NCBI GenBank assembly: GCA_007130885.1
Contig: SLRQ01000066.1
Location: 79,185-143,184, forward strand
DNA: 64,000 nucleotides
Direction: 5' to 3'
From: Deltaproteobacteria bacterium
GTDB lineage: Bacteria; Myxococcota; Myxococcia; SLRQ01
In this document: positions 1 through 8,235 of the stretch, in pieces
Layout of the letters: every line of letters starts with the position of its first letter
Numbering within the stretch: position 1 is the stretch's first letter
Notes under the pieces: model-generated
The model's database searches: none
What the model saw: the letters and a program-made list of their open reading frames with translations, nothing else
Told to the model about the DNA's origin: nothing
Made by a program: the position numbers and the translations under genes

Positions 1-46
1 GGCGGTCGAGATTCTCGCTTCGCTGTTGGCTGGGCTGAAGCGGGCT

Positions 47-55
47 TGTGGATAA
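47..55 (-). promoter_or_regulatory. DnaA box
   Basis: TGTGGATAA is the reverse complement of the consensus DnaA box TTATCCACA. A second perfect copy lies at 266-274 in the same orientation. Together with the parS sites it supports an origin here. Confidence 0.7.
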
Positions 56-113
56 GCTGTGGGTCCAAGGCTTGGCAGGTGAGCAAGACCCTGACTTTAC
101 TGGGTATTCTCTG

Positions 114-129
114 TGTTTCACGTGAAGCG
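114..129. promoter_or_regulatory. parS: Second parS-like site
   Basis: TGTTTCACGTGAAGCG matches 14 of 16 positions of the classical parS consensus; the two mismatches are in the right arm. It sits between the two perfect DnaA boxes. It is probably a functional but weaker site. Confidence 0.7.
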
Positions 130-265
130 CCGGTTGTGGGTTAGCCGCGCGCGGGTGTTATTCTCTTGTAGCTCTCGGTGCGATCTGTTTAGTGGCTTGA
201 TGCTGATAGAGGTCCTTCGTCTTTGGAGGGCAGACACACTAAAAATGTTTGGTAAACTGGCCGGC

Positions 266-274
266 TGTGGATAA
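266..274 (-). promoter_or_regulatory. DnaA box
   Basis: Second perfect TGTGGATAA box, same orientation as the copy at 47-55, within the rsmG-upstream region. Confidence 0.7.
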
Positions 275-332
275 CCTGTGGGCCGACTGGCCCGAGCTTT
301 GGTCTCGCGCCCATTTAAGCCGTCACCGCGAG

Positions 333-348
333 TGTTCCACGTGGAACA
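333..348. promoter_or_regulatory. parS: parS centromere site (perfect palindrome)
   Basis: TGTTCCACGTGGAACA is a perfect 16-bp palindrome of the ParB-binding parS type (consensus TGTTTCACGTGAAACA). It lies 6 bp before the rsmG start and about 1.8 kb from parB, so it is very likely bound by the ParB encoded in this window. Confidence 0.9.
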
Positions 349-354
349 TCAACT

Positions 355-1077
355 GTGGGTAACCGAATGGATGATCGCCTGGCGCACCCGTTGCGAAAAG
401 CAGTAGAGGAGATGCCGTGGTCCTCGTGGGAAGGAAGCTTGGCAAGTCGGCAGCCGCCTGGGCCGGCGGTCCTGGAAAGGCTGGAACGAGGCTTTTTGGA
501 GTATCAGCCGCTTCTGTGCAAGTGGTCTCGGAGGGTGAGGCTGGTAGGGAGCGCCGAGCCGGAAGCAGTGACCGGCCACTTCGTGGACTCGCTAACTCTT
601 TGGCCGCTGTTGGATGAGGTGCCCTACGAAGGCGGAATCCTCGACGTTGGCAGCGGAGCGGGTTTTCCTGGTATCCCTATTGCCTTGATTCGAGAAGATT
701 TGCGGGTGACACTAATAGAATCCGATGGCCGGAAAGCGGCATTTTTGGTTCAAGCGTTAGCCCGGCTGAACATAAAGGGCGCCGCGGTACTCAATTTAAG
801 AGCGAAGGGCGCGCCGGACGCTGAAGGTATTCCGCGGGGCGATCTGGTGATCTCGAGAGCCTTGATGGAACCGCTTCGCTGGCTCGAGCTGGGAAAGCCC
901 TACCTAAAGCGAGGAGGACTTCTAGTTGCGATGCTAGGGAGGCGGGCTCCGAAGGACGCAGAGCTTGCCGCCTATGGACAGAAGCTGGGGCTCGATTGGG
1001 TGGGCTGCCGACGCGGTCGCTTGCCTGGCGGAGAGGAGAGAGTAATTGCCGCATGGCGGGAAGTCGAGCTTTCATGA
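355..1077 (+). CDS. rsmG: 16S rRNA (guanine(527)-N7)-methyltransferase RsmG (GidB)
   Basis: SAM-dependent methyltransferase that makes m7G527 in 16S rRNA. About 240 residues, near the family length. The typical GidB motifs are visible: HFVDSLTLWPLL, then the SAM-binding loop DVGSGAGFPGIPIA, then a VTLIESDGRKAAFL acidic-strand region and the late SRALMEPLRWLEL segment. The start is GTG at 355 or ATG at 367; neither has a strong Shine-Dalgarno sequence. It lies just downstream of parS and upstream of parA, the classical rsmG-parA-parB order. Confidence 0.93.
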   Translation: MGNRMDDRLAHPLRKAVEEMPWSSWEGSLASRQPPGPAVLERLERGFLEYQPLLCKWSRRVRLVGSAEPEAVTGHFVDSLTLWPLLDEVPYEGGILDVGSGAGFPGIPIALIREDLRVTLIESDGRKAAFLVQALARLNIKGAAVLNLRAKGAPDAEGIPRGDLVISRALMEPLRWLELGKPYLKRGGLLVAMLGRRAPKDAELAAYGQKLGLDWVGCRRGRLPGGEERVIAAWREVELS

Positions 1078-1080
1078 GCA

Positions 1081-1110
1081 TGCCATGCATTGCCATGCAC
1101 TGCCATGAAG
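1081..1110. repeat. Three tandem 10-bp repeats (TGCCATGCAT-like)
   Basis: TGCCATGCAT, TGCCATGCAC and TGCCATGAAG follow each other directly, just after the rsmG stop, in the 233-bp rsmG-parA spacer. Function unknown; they resemble small iterons or an operator. The rest of the spacer shows nothing recognisable. Confidence 0.6.
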
Positions 1111-1310
1111 ACTGTGCGTCTCCGCCCCTGAGAAGCTGAACATTGGCGAGAAGACGCCGGGTCAGGGACAGGGCGCGTAGCGAGGCGATGAATCAGCGAT
1201 CCGACCGCTTTACTCCTAGTATTCTACGTGCTAATGGCAACCCCCTTTTCAGGGCTTTTCGGCGCAGCACCTGTTCTTTGTGGGGGCAGGACTTGGGAGA
1301 GTGTCGGTAG

Positions 1311-2105
1311 ATGGGCCGCATAATCGCTATAGCCAATCAAAAAGGCGGTGTCGGCAAGACCACTACGGCTGTGAACCTTGGGGCATGTCTTGCGGCGGCA
1401 GGTCGAACCGTTTTGCTCGTCGATCTAGACCCGCAAGGGAACGCAACGAGCGGAGTAGGCCTGGGCAAGGAAGAAGTGGACCGTGGCGTCTACAATTCCT
1501 TGTGTGGCGATGCCGATTGGGAGAACTTGCTTCGCTCCACGGAGGTTGCAAATCTCGATGTGCTCCCGAGCACTCGCGATTTGACCGGCGCTTCGATCGA
1601 GCTTGTCGAGGTCGAACGGCGTGAGAGCTGCCTCCGGGATGCCTTGATTCCTCTTCGCGATGAGTATGACTTCACCCTTATTGATTGTCCGCCTTCGTTG
1701 GGGCTGCTGACATTGAATGCTCTCACGGCCGCGGGCTCCGTGCTGGTGCCACTCCAATGCGAGTACTACGCTCTCGAAGGGGTGAGTGAGCTGATGAGCA
1801 CGTTAGAGCTCGTGAAGGAGGAGTTGAACCCCGGTTTGGTTCTCGAAGGTATTCTTCTCACCATGTACGATTCGAGAAACAATCTTTCTCGGCAAGTTCA
1901 AGACGAAGTTCGAGATTTCTTCCATAACCAGGTCTTCGAGGCCGTCATCCCGCGCAATGTCAGGCTCTCCGAGGCTCCCTCCTTTGGACGACCGATTTTG
2001 CTTTACGATCTGCAATCCAAGGGGAGCCAAGCTTACTTGATGCTTTCACAGGAGATCTTGGCTCGCGATTCGGGTACAACACCCGGTAAGGCGGCAGCCG
2101 GCTAG
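1311..2105 (+). CDS. parA: Chromosome-partitioning ATPase ParA (Soj)
   Basis: Deviant Walker-A ATPase that forms DNA-bound gradients to segregate ParB-parS complexes. 264 residues, the normal length. Seen: the deviant Walker A NQKGGVGKTTTAVNLG near residue 10, the A' region VDLDPQGNATSG, the Walker B-like TLIDCPPSLGLLT and the C-terminal IPRNVRLSEAPSFGRP signature typical of chromosomal ParA. parB follows 53 bp downstream, and two parS sites lie upstream of rsmG. Confidence 0.96.
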   Translation: MGRIIAIANQKGGVGKTTTAVNLGACLAAAGRTVLLVDLDPQGNATSGVGLGKEEVDRGVYNSLCGDADWENLLRSTEVANLDVLPSTRDLTGASIELVEVERRESCLRDALIPLRDEYDFTLIDCPPSLGLLTLNALTAAGSVLVPLQCEYYALEGVSELMSTLELVKEELNPGLVLEGILLTMYDSRNNLSRQVQDEVRDFFHNQVFEAVIPRNVRLSEAPSFGRPILLYDLQSKGSQAYLMLSQEILARDSGTTPGKAAAG

Positions 2106-2158
2106 CAACAGCCGCCGTCAGGCGCTTCCGAAAAAAGATCAGACTTAGGAAAGACCGC

Positions 2159-3079
2159 ATGAGTGGCTCTCGACAAGGCTCGGCCTCTTCTTCAGGCCGT
2201 TCATCCAAACGCCCCGCCCTTGGACGTGGTCTTGGGGCGCTCATCGGTGATCAGGTTTCCGGTAAGGACACGCAGGCCAGGGGGCAACGTGTCTTGACGG
2301 TAGCAATAGAACAGATAGAGCCTCGAACCGATCAGCCGCGCCGGCGGTTCGAGGACGGGGGCCTTGATGAGCTTGCGGCTTCCATCAGAGAGAAGGGTGT
2401 TCTGTCCCCTATTCTCGTTCGTCGTGCAGGTAAGGGTTACGGTCTCATTGCCGGCGAAAGACGATGGCGGGCTGCACAGCGGGCCGGGCTCAAGACTGTG
2501 CCCGTGCTTGTCGAGGATGTGGATGACGACGACGCCTTCGAAATGGCGTTAGTCGAGAACATCCAAAGGGAGGATCTAAACCCTATTGAAGAAGCGGAGG
2601 CCTTCCAGCGGCTCCTGAAAGGAAAGGGCTTCTCCCAGGGAGAGCTCGCGGAGAGGGTCGGCAAGGATAGATCCACGATTGCAAACGCCCTTCGCCTTCT
2701 GAGGTTACCGGAGTCGGTTAGGTCCGGCGTCGTGGATGGAGGGCTTTCGATGGGACATGCCCGGGCTCTCGTTTCTTTGGACAATGAAAAAGACATCGAG
2801 ATGGCGGCACGAGAGGTCTTGACCAAAAGGCTCTCCGTTCGGCAGGCTGAAGGGCTCGTTAGGCGGTTCAAGGGGGGATCGCACTCTGGAAAGAAAAGCC
2901 CAGCGCAAGGAAAAGATAAAATCTCGCCCGAGGTACGGGACTTGGTTGCTCGGCTCGAGCGTTCCCTAGCCACGCGATGCCGGCTAGATCATACGAAAGG
3001 GCGTGGCGGAAAGCTGACCATCGAGTACCAGAGCCTGGATGATTTGGACAGAATCGTCGCACGTCTCTTGGGGACTTGA
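2159..3079 (+). CDS. parB: Chromosome-partitioning protein ParB (Spo0J)
   Basis: parS-binding CTP-dependent DNA clamp, partner of ParA. 306 residues. Seen: an N-terminal basic arm with the ALGRGLGALIGD-type ParA-contact motif, the IEPRTDQPRRRFEDG region, the GERRWRAAQRAGL nucleotide-binding motif, then a helix-turn-helix around GKDRSTIANALRLLRLPESV and a C-terminal dimerisation domain. ATG start at 2159. Target sites are probably those at 114-129 and 333-348. Confidence 0.96.
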   Translation: MSGSRQGSASSSGRSSKRPALGRGLGALIGDQVSGKDTQARGQRVLTVAIEQIEPRTDQPRRRFEDGGLDELAASIREKGVLSPILVRRAGKGYGLIAGERRWRAAQRAGLKTVPVLVEDVDDDDAFEMALVENIQREDLNPIEEAEAFQRLLKGKGFSQGELAERVGKDRSTIANALRLLRLPESVRSGVVDGGLSMGHARALVSLDNEKDIEMAAREVLTKRLSVRQAEGLVRRFKGGSHSGKKSPAQGKDKISPEVRDLVARLERSLATRCRLDHTKGRGGKLTIEYQSLDDLDRIVARLLGT

Positions 3080-3108
3080 CGGTATTCTAGGTACAAGGAA
3101 CGTAGACG

Positions 3109-3627
3109 ATGCCTTTTTGGAACAAAGGGATAGAGGACTCACCGCAGATTGAAGATGACAAGCGCGCGGCTCAGGCCGTGCAGCCCCCCAGCCGAAAGAA
3201 GGAGAAAGTGGAAATGGCCCGTGAAGAACGTCAGACCTCCGAGATGAACGCGCTCCTCGGAAAGGGTGCCAGCTTCGAGGGAAAGCTCACATTCGAGGGT
3301 ACTGTTCGCGTGGACGGCATATTCAAGGGGGAAATACACACTGACGACGTATTGGTCATTGGTGAGACGGCCAAAGTGGAAGCCGAGATGAAGGTCGGCA
3401 CGGCCGTCGTAAACGGAGAGGTAAGAGGCAACATCACCGCGACCAAGGCGATTGAGCTCAGCAACCCCGCCAAGGTACGCGGTAACCTGAAGACGCCTTC
3501 CTTGATGATTGAAAAGGGTGTCATCTTCGAAGGCTCTTGCAGCATGGATGCCGACACCCGTAAGGTCGCTCCCCCTCCGGGCAAAACCTTCGGCAAGCCG
3601 GAACAGCAACCGCAAACCGATAAGTAA
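3109..3627 (+). CDS. Bactofilin (BacM-like cytoskeletal protein)
   Basis: Polymer-forming cytoskeletal protein with a right-handed beta-helix core. 172 residues. A charged N-terminal tail (about residues 1-45) precedes the core, which shows the bactofilin phrases GKGASFEGKLTFEGTVRVDG, FKGEIHTDDVLVIGETAKV, GEVRGNITATKAIELSNPAKVRGN-like turns and KGVIFEGSCSM. A Pro/Gln-rich tail follows. It lies 29 bp after parB, the arrangement known from myxobacteria, where bactofilins help position the ParABS machinery. Confidence 0.92.
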   Translation: MPFWNKGIEDSPQIEDDKRAAQAVQPPSRKKEKVEMAREERQTSEMNALLGKGASFEGKLTFEGTVRVDGIFKGEIHTDDVLVIGETAKVEAEMKVGTAVVNGEVRGNITATKAIELSNPAKVRGNLKTPSLMIEKGVIFEGSCSMDADTRKVAPPPGKTFGKPEQQPQTDK

Positions 3628-3637
3628 CTATCCCGGC

Positions 3638-3979
3638 TCAGTGAGCTTTGACGGGTGAAAGACGCTCGTCTCTTACTACCCGTACGCGGATGACTATCGG
3701 CACTTGGGAGTGGTCTCGCCCAACCAACCTGGTTGAGCCTACCGACACCCCTGTAACCCGGGCCTTGCCGTCAGCCAGAACCTCCACTACAGCAACGCTA
3801 GGGTCTTCGCTTTCGAGAAGCTGAAGTTGGCGAGGGAGGGGAAAGGTCACCGACCTGCTTTCCCTGACGAGGACCTCCTCCGGGGTTTGTGAAAAAGCTG
3901 GGCCGGCAATAAAGGCAAGTACTAAGCCTCCGGCGAAGAGAAGCCTAAGTAGCTTTTTCGAAGGGATATGGTGTGCCAT
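3638..3979 (-). CDS. Secreted pilus-assembly N-terminal-domain protein (CpaC/secretin N-domain-like)
   Basis: About 113 residues. A signal peptide (KKLLRLLFAGGLVLAFIAG, cleavage near AFSQ) is followed by a single small beta domain with the pattern RSVTFPLPRQLQLLESEDPS and VTGVSVGSTRLVGRD. This matches the 'pilus assembly N-terminal' domain at the start of CpaC-type secretins. Here it stands alone without the secretin channel. The start was set by AAGGAG five bases before ATG 3979. It is divergent from the M48 protease gene. Exported; exact role unknown. Confidence 0.72.
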   Translation of the reverse strand: MAHHIPSKKLLRLLFAGGLVLAFIAGPAFSQTPEEVLVRESRSVTFPLPRQLQLLESEDPSVAVVEVLADGKARVTGVSVGSTRLVGRDHSQVPIVIRVRVVRDERLSPVKAH

Positions 3980-4118
3980 GAAATCTCCTTGGTATTCTCG
4001 AAAACCTTGCCCCAGACTGTTATGGCAGCCGCGTTGTGAAAGACAGAAAAAAAACGACGACTCGTCTTGCTCTGTTGGACGTTTCTCGAGCCTTGGCATT
4101 CTATTCGAGAGGTTCACC

Positions 4119-4961
4119 GTCAAGCTCGTAGTGGTTTCATTGCTCCTAGTGGGCTGTGCCGCTCTACAAAGGGTGGCCGGAGACATAGTCTTACCCGCCG
4201 AGGACGAGATAGCTCTCGGACGTGAGCTGTCAAGACAGTTCGAGGAGCACTACCGGCTAGTTCCGGATGAGGTGGTACAAAGCTACGTCCAGGATATCGG
4301 AGAGCTTCTGGTGGTGGCTTCGGGAAAGCCTCGGCCCGAGGTCGAATGGTCTTTCAGGGTGGTCGATGAGCCGGAGGAGGTAAACGCTTTGGCTCTTCCG
4401 GGTGGATGGATTTATGTCTACAGCGGCTTGCTGCTTATGCTCGATTCCGAAGCAGAGCTTGCTGGAGTGTTAGCCCATGAGATTGCTCACGTGAACGAAC
4501 GTCACGTGGCCGAGCGATTGGCTACCATTTATGGGGTGGAGGTTCTTCGCACCGTGGCCTTGGGGCGCGATCCTGGAACACTGGCTACGATAGTAGGGAG
4601 CATGGTCGCACAGGGTTACCTGTTGAGCTATAGCCGATCTCAAGAACGGGAAGCAGACGCTTTAGCCGTGGAGTACACGATAGAGGCGGGGTGGGATCCC
4701 CGGAGCCTTGCAACCTTTTTCGAGGCGTTGGATGAGCTGCCGAGACCGCCGATGTGGCTATCCACGCACCCCAGCCCTCTGGCCCGCAAGGAGTTCATTC
4801 ATGAGCGGGTAGCTGGAAGAGTCATTCCCACTACTTTGGGCCGAGAGCGATACCAAAAGGTGCGAGAGCGTTTGCGGGCCCCGGCGGAAGTACGTTTGGG
4901 GATGATCCCGAAAAGTCTGCCATCGGGATGCGAAGAGGCAATTGGGGGGTTTAAACGATGA
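4119..4961 (+). CDS. M48-family zinc metalloprotease, predicted lipoprotein
   Basis: Envelope metallopeptidase of the BepA/YfgC-LoiP type. Seen: lipobox LLLVGC, active-site HEIAH followed by VNERHVAERLA, and the third zinc ligand in SQEREADALAVEYTIEAG; TPR repeats are absent, so it is the short form. The start is a puzzle. The only ATG (3978) would add about 47 unlikely residues and run through the leader of the divergent gene. A GAGAGG sits six bases before a GTC codon at 4119, which would give an ideal lipoprotein signal (xKLVVVSLLLVGC). GTG 4131 is the next conventional option. Confidence 0.85.
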   Translation, partial: VKLVVVSLLLVGCAALQRVAGDIVLPAEDEIALGRELSRQFEEHYRLVPDEVVQSYVQDIGELLVVASGKPRPEVEWSFRVVDEPEEVNALALPGGWIYVYSGLLLMLDSEAELAGVLAHEIAHVNERHVAERLATIYGVEVLRTVALGRDPGTLATIVGSMVAQGYLLSYSRSQEREADALAVEYTIEAGWDPRSLATFFEALDELPRPPMWLSTHPSPLARKEFIHERVAGRVIPTTLGRERYQKVRERLRAPAEVRLGMIPKSLPSGCEEAIGGFKR

Positions 4962-5473
4962 CTATGGATGTGATGTCTTCTTCATCTGGAGTGCAAGCCA
5001 GACCGCCGTGCGATCCGGCTACCTACAGGCGTTATGACTGGTTGCTGCGTAGAACCTTTCACGACCTGGCGGTTGGCCGATCGACGGTTCGTCCTTACCT
5101 CGCGGCGTTGCTTGCCAGTGCCCGTCATGTAGGCCACAGCGCCTTCCCTACCGTTATGCGCGCGGCCGATGCTGCCCGATCGGCCGGCGACTCCGAGGTC
5201 GAAATCCGGCTCCGCCGCCGCCTAGGAGATGTAGCGCTCTTGGTGCTCGGACTTACCGAGCCCGAAAAGGACGTTGCCGAGCTGCTGTTCCTCGAAGGTC
5301 CGAGAGCTTACCGCGATGCTGCTTTTCTGGGCGCCCGGCTCGGTCGTCCTTCGGCGGCGGTCATGCATCATCTAGCAGGAAACTTCGGTACCTACGTCTC
5401 TGCGCTACGGCATCTTCGAACGAAGTTTCTCGACGCCTCTTTGCCCCGCAAGGCGGACGTCGCCGAAAGCTAG
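4958..5473 (+). CDS. Hypothetical protein coupled to the M48 protease
   Basis: 171 residues, not recognised. ATG 4958 overlaps the M48 stop (ATGA), so the two are probably translationally coupled. It is Ala/Arg/Leu-rich and mostly helical, with no signal peptide or membrane segment; notable stretch RRYDWLLRRTFHDLAVGRST. Codon use resembles its neighbours. It is probably a real cytoplasmic gene, but I cannot assign a function. Confidence 0.6.
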   Translation: MTMDVMSSSSGVQARPPCDPATYRRYDWLLRRTFHDLAVGRSTVRPYLAALLASARHVGHSAFPTVMRAADAARSAGDSEVEIRLRRRLGDVALLVLGLTEPEKDVAELLFLEGPRAYRDAAFLGARLGRPSAAVMHHLAGNFGTYVSALRHLRTKFLDASLPRKADVAES

Positions 5474-5652
5474 CCCAGTGTTTCACCATCAAAACACGAT
5501 CCAGGACATGGGCCGGCTCTCTTCATCCCCGAAGTATGACAGCGGAAGAGTTTCAACTTATGCTGGAACGGCTATAGGAATTTCCTCGCGGACAGTGCAA
5601 GGAGCGGTTGTTTTACGCAGGGGATGCCGTTGGACCTCAAAGAGCAACGCAG

Positions 5653-6612
5653 ATGAAGCGAACAAGGACCAAGACCGGTCGGTCGCGCAACAACGTGGTG
5701 CTGGATAAGGGCACGATAGTGAAATCGGTTGCTTCGCGTGGCAATGCGACGCTGGAAGCGAAGATGCTCGACAAGCTTCGCATGGAAGGGGTCGCGGTGC
5801 CCTCCGTGGTCAAAGTGGACGGCCACCGCATTTCGATGGGCTACATCGACGGCCCGACTTATGACGAACTCATCGACACTTTGACCGAAGAGCAGGCAAT
5901 TGCTCTCGCGGATTGGTTGGAGTCTTTTTACCGTGCTACGGGCAAGATTCGCGGTGACACCAACTTGAGCAATTATCTTTGGGATGGCTCTCGATGTGTT
6001 GGCATCGACTTCGAGGCAGCAAAGGGCCTTCCCCTTCCAGAGGGGGAACGAGAGAGTGACTTCGGGCGGATTCTGGCGTTTGCCGTCACGTACACTCCTA
6101 GGTTCGCCCGCGAAAAGGAGAAAGCCGCACGGTTATTGCTGCGCGCGTTTCTGTCACGTGGAGCGGATCTCTCGAAGATTGCTCAGGAATATCTAGAAGG
6201 CCTGGGCGAGCAGGTGAGAAGGGGACGGATAACAAGATCCGAACTCTGCAAAGGTCGTCAGTTCTGGTCCGTGCTGGTGGGGCGTGAACAGCGAAGCGCG
6301 TTCGATGCCGGGCTACTGGAAGAATGGTGCCGATGCTTGGGCGTGTCGGATATCGGCGACCGCTTCTTGAATGCGCGCGTAGTGGATAAGGACGAAAGAT
6401 CCGTTTACTTCGTCGTGGATTCTCTTGAAGAGAGCGAGAGCATTCTGCAAGTCTTGGTGGAAGAGAGCTCTCGTGCCGAGAAAGCCTTTTTCAGGTGCGG
6501 AAATTTTGCGGTCTTTTATTCAAAGGAAAAAGGCGCGGCACTGTCACGGCAGGAGAAGGCCTTCTTGGAACAACTGAGGATAAGGATGTACGAGAGGGTA
6601 GAGGCCGGATGA
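5653..6612 (+). CDS. Protein-kinase-fold (RIO/Bud32- or APH-like) protein
   Basis: About 319 residues from ATG 5653; the longer frame starts at 5608 but has an improbable N-terminus. The first 180 residues look like an atypical small kinase: a glycine-poor N-lobe ending in GYIDGPTYDELID, then IRGDTNLSNYLWDG as the catalytic loop (D and N present) and CVGIDFEAAKGLPL as the metal-binding segment. The C-terminal 130 residues are unrecognised, with two Cys near WCRCLG. It may phosphorylate a small molecule or a protein. It follows a 180-bp spacer with no obvious feature. Confidence 0.6.
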   Translation: MKRTRTKTGRSRNNVVLDKGTIVKSVASRGNATLEAKMLDKLRMEGVAVPSVVKVDGHRISMGYIDGPTYDELIDTLTEEQAIALADWLESFYRATGKIRGDTNLSNYLWDGSRCVGIDFEAAKGLPLPEGERESDFGRILAFAVTYTPRFAREKEKAARLLLRAFLSRGADLSKIAQEYLEGLGEQVRRGRITRSELCKGRQFWSVLVGREQRSAFDAGLLEEWCRCLGVSDIGDRFLNARVVDKDERSVYFVVDSLEESESILQVLVEESSRAEKAFFRCGNFAVFYSKEKGAALSRQEKAFLEQLRIRMYERVEAG

Positions 6613-6654
6613 CGAAAAGGTCGGCTTGCCGCCGGCACAAACGGTAATCGCGCT

Positions 6655-6939
6655 TCAAGTCAGCACACGACGAAGGACTACCGCTAGGCGCCGGAGAGCG
6701 TAACTGTTCAAATCGTCTATCGGATCGATCTCGGGTCCGAACACTTCGATGAGATCGTCCAGGCATTCACGAGCCTTCGCAAGCTTCTCGTCCCTGCCGG
6801 CGGCTTCCTCTCCCGACTCGAGAAGGTCTAGCTCCTCGGATAGTTGGAAGGTGATCTCGATGAGGTGCTCCCATCTTCCGGAAAGATGCTCTGGCTTGCA
6901 GTTATGTCGGAACATGATCTCGTTATGAGAGGGCTTCAT
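6655..6939 (-). CDS. Small hypothetical protein downstream of mltB
   Basis: 94 residues starting at ATG 6939, which overlaps the stop of the transglycosylase gene (ATGA). Acidic, helical and soluble, with no recognised domain. The coupled start suggests it belongs to the transglycosylase operon. Confidence 0.55.
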   Translation of the reverse strand: MKPSHNEIMFRHNCKPEHLSGRWEHLIEITFQLSEELDLLESGEEAAGRDEKLAKARECLDDLIEVFGPEIDPIDDLNSYALRRLAVVLRRVLT

Positions 6940-8060
6940 CTTGCCGCGATTCGATCGGCCAGCAAACCCACAGCTGTAGCGAAGTAGAGTGAACGATTCC
7001 AACGCAGTACGGTCCGGTAGTTCTCATAGACCAGAAACGTCGGACCGCCGGCCCCGCCGGGTTGAACGAGAGAGCCTTTAAAGCTGGCGGTGGGCAGATC
7101 GCTTCCACATGCACGACGTACGCCCAGCTCTTGCCATTCGTCGAGGTGCTTTTCGATCTCGAGCCCAATGAGCGAGCTGTCGAAGTCCGCCGGCAGCCGT
7201 ACGCGCCTACCCCAAGTTTGACCTGTCTGCCAGCCGTGCTGGACCAAATAGTTGGCGCTGGAAGCAAACACGTCGGGCAAGCTCGACCAAATGTCACGCT
7301 TGCCGTCGCCGGTGTAATCCACGGCATAGGATAGGAAGCTCGAGGGCATGAATTGGCACTGGCCCAGGGCACCGGCCCAGGAGCCCTTCATGCCGTCAGC
7401 CGTGATGTGTCCATCATCAATGATGCGCAAGGCGTTGAGCAGTTCCTGCCTGAAAAAGGAAGAACGTCTCCCGTCGAACGCCAGCGTAGCTAGTGCATCG
7501 AGCACTCTAAAACCACCGGTGTTGCGCCCATAGTCTGTTTCGATGCCCCAGAGAGCAACCAGGAAACGCGGCGGCACTCCGTACTCTTCTTCTATCTCCG
7601 CAAGCATGTCGCGATGCTCTTCATACAGGCGCCTTCCTCTTTCGACGCGGCTGTCCGGTACTACGCGGGCGAGATACTGCGCCAGGGTCAAGCGAGTCTC
7701 GGGCTGATGTCTGTCAAGCTCGATGACCCTCGAGAGCAGTGAGACCGTGTCGAGAGAAGCCACGGTGTCATTGGAAATGCCCGATGCCGAGGCCTGGGAC
7801 TTGAAGCTGTCCAGCCAAGAGGCAAAGGCTTTCTTGTCAACCGCCCCCTTCCCGCCCCCGCCGTCTTCCTGTTCACCATGCACCTCGGCGGCTTCAGAGG
7901 GCTCTCCGCTCTTCTCCTCGCCATCCAGCGTCGCGGACTCGGAGGATTCTTCTTCCTTACCAGCCGGCGAGCCGTCGGCCGCGAGCGCTGCCGGAACGAC
8001 CAGGGCGGCAAGCAGCATTGTCTTGAAGGTGCTGACCTCCACGGTTTCCTCCATGCCCAA
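6936..8060 (-). CDS. Lytic murein transglycosylase, MltB-like (SLT_2 family)
   Basis: Periplasmic enzyme cleaving peptidoglycan to 1,6-anhydroMurNAc ends. 374 residues. A signal peptide (MLLAALVVPAALAA) is followed by an acidic Ser/Glu-rich linker of about 50 residues. The MltB catalytic core has EEEYGVPPRFLVALWGIETDYG (catalytic Glu in GIETDYG), then GSWAGALGQCQFMPSSFL and YTGDGKRDIW. A TTG start at 8060 has GGGAGGGAG upstream at good spacing; ATG 8054 is the alternative. The long acidic linker before the enzyme is unusual. Confidence 0.88.
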   Translation of the reverse strand: MGMEETVEVSTFKTMLLAALVVPAALAADGSPAGKEEESSESATLDGEEKSGEPSEAAEVHGEQEDGGGGKGAVDKKAFASWLDSFKSQASASGISNDTVASLDTVSLLSRVIELDRHQPETRLTLAQYLARVVPDSRVERGRRLYEEHRDMLAEIEEEYGVPPRFLVALWGIETDYGRNTGGFRVLDALATLAFDGRRSSFFRQELLNALRIIDDGHITADGMKGSWAGALGQCQFMPSSFLSYAVDYTGDGKRDIWSSLPDVFASSANYLVQHGWQTGQTWGRRVRLPADFDSSLIGLEIEKHLDEWQELGVRRACGSDLPTASFKGSLVQPGGAGGPTFLVYENYRTVLRWNRSLYFATAVGLLADRIAAR

Positions 8061-8235
8061 GGGTTACTCCCTCCCTGTGTAACACGGAGCGGCGAGTAGT
8101 GTTATTGGTGAACGTCCTCCTGGTGAAGAATCTGCCCGATGTCTTGCCAACCCGCCTTCGTGCTGAACGAGGGATCGGGGTGTTCAGGAATGACCCGGGT
8201 TGAAGAAAAGGCGGCCGGCCGGCTACATAGAGCCG

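Larger units (their letters stand above)
1..354. other. oriC: Putative chromosomal origin (oriC-like) region upstream of rsmG
   Basis: No credible CDS is seen here. The stretch holds two perfect DnaA boxes in the same orientation (TGTGGATAA at 47-55 and 266-274), a one-mismatch box (TGTGGGTAA at 354-362, running into rsmG) and two parS-type palindromes. An origin next to rsmG-parA-parB is a common bacterial arrangement, so the location is as expected. I did not identify a clear AT-rich unwinding element, so the exact origin is inferred. Confidence 0.65.

Noticed and set aside
3978..4118. Upstream ATG 3978 as the M48 protease start
   Set aside because: It would add an improbable N-terminus that reads through the divergent gene's leader.
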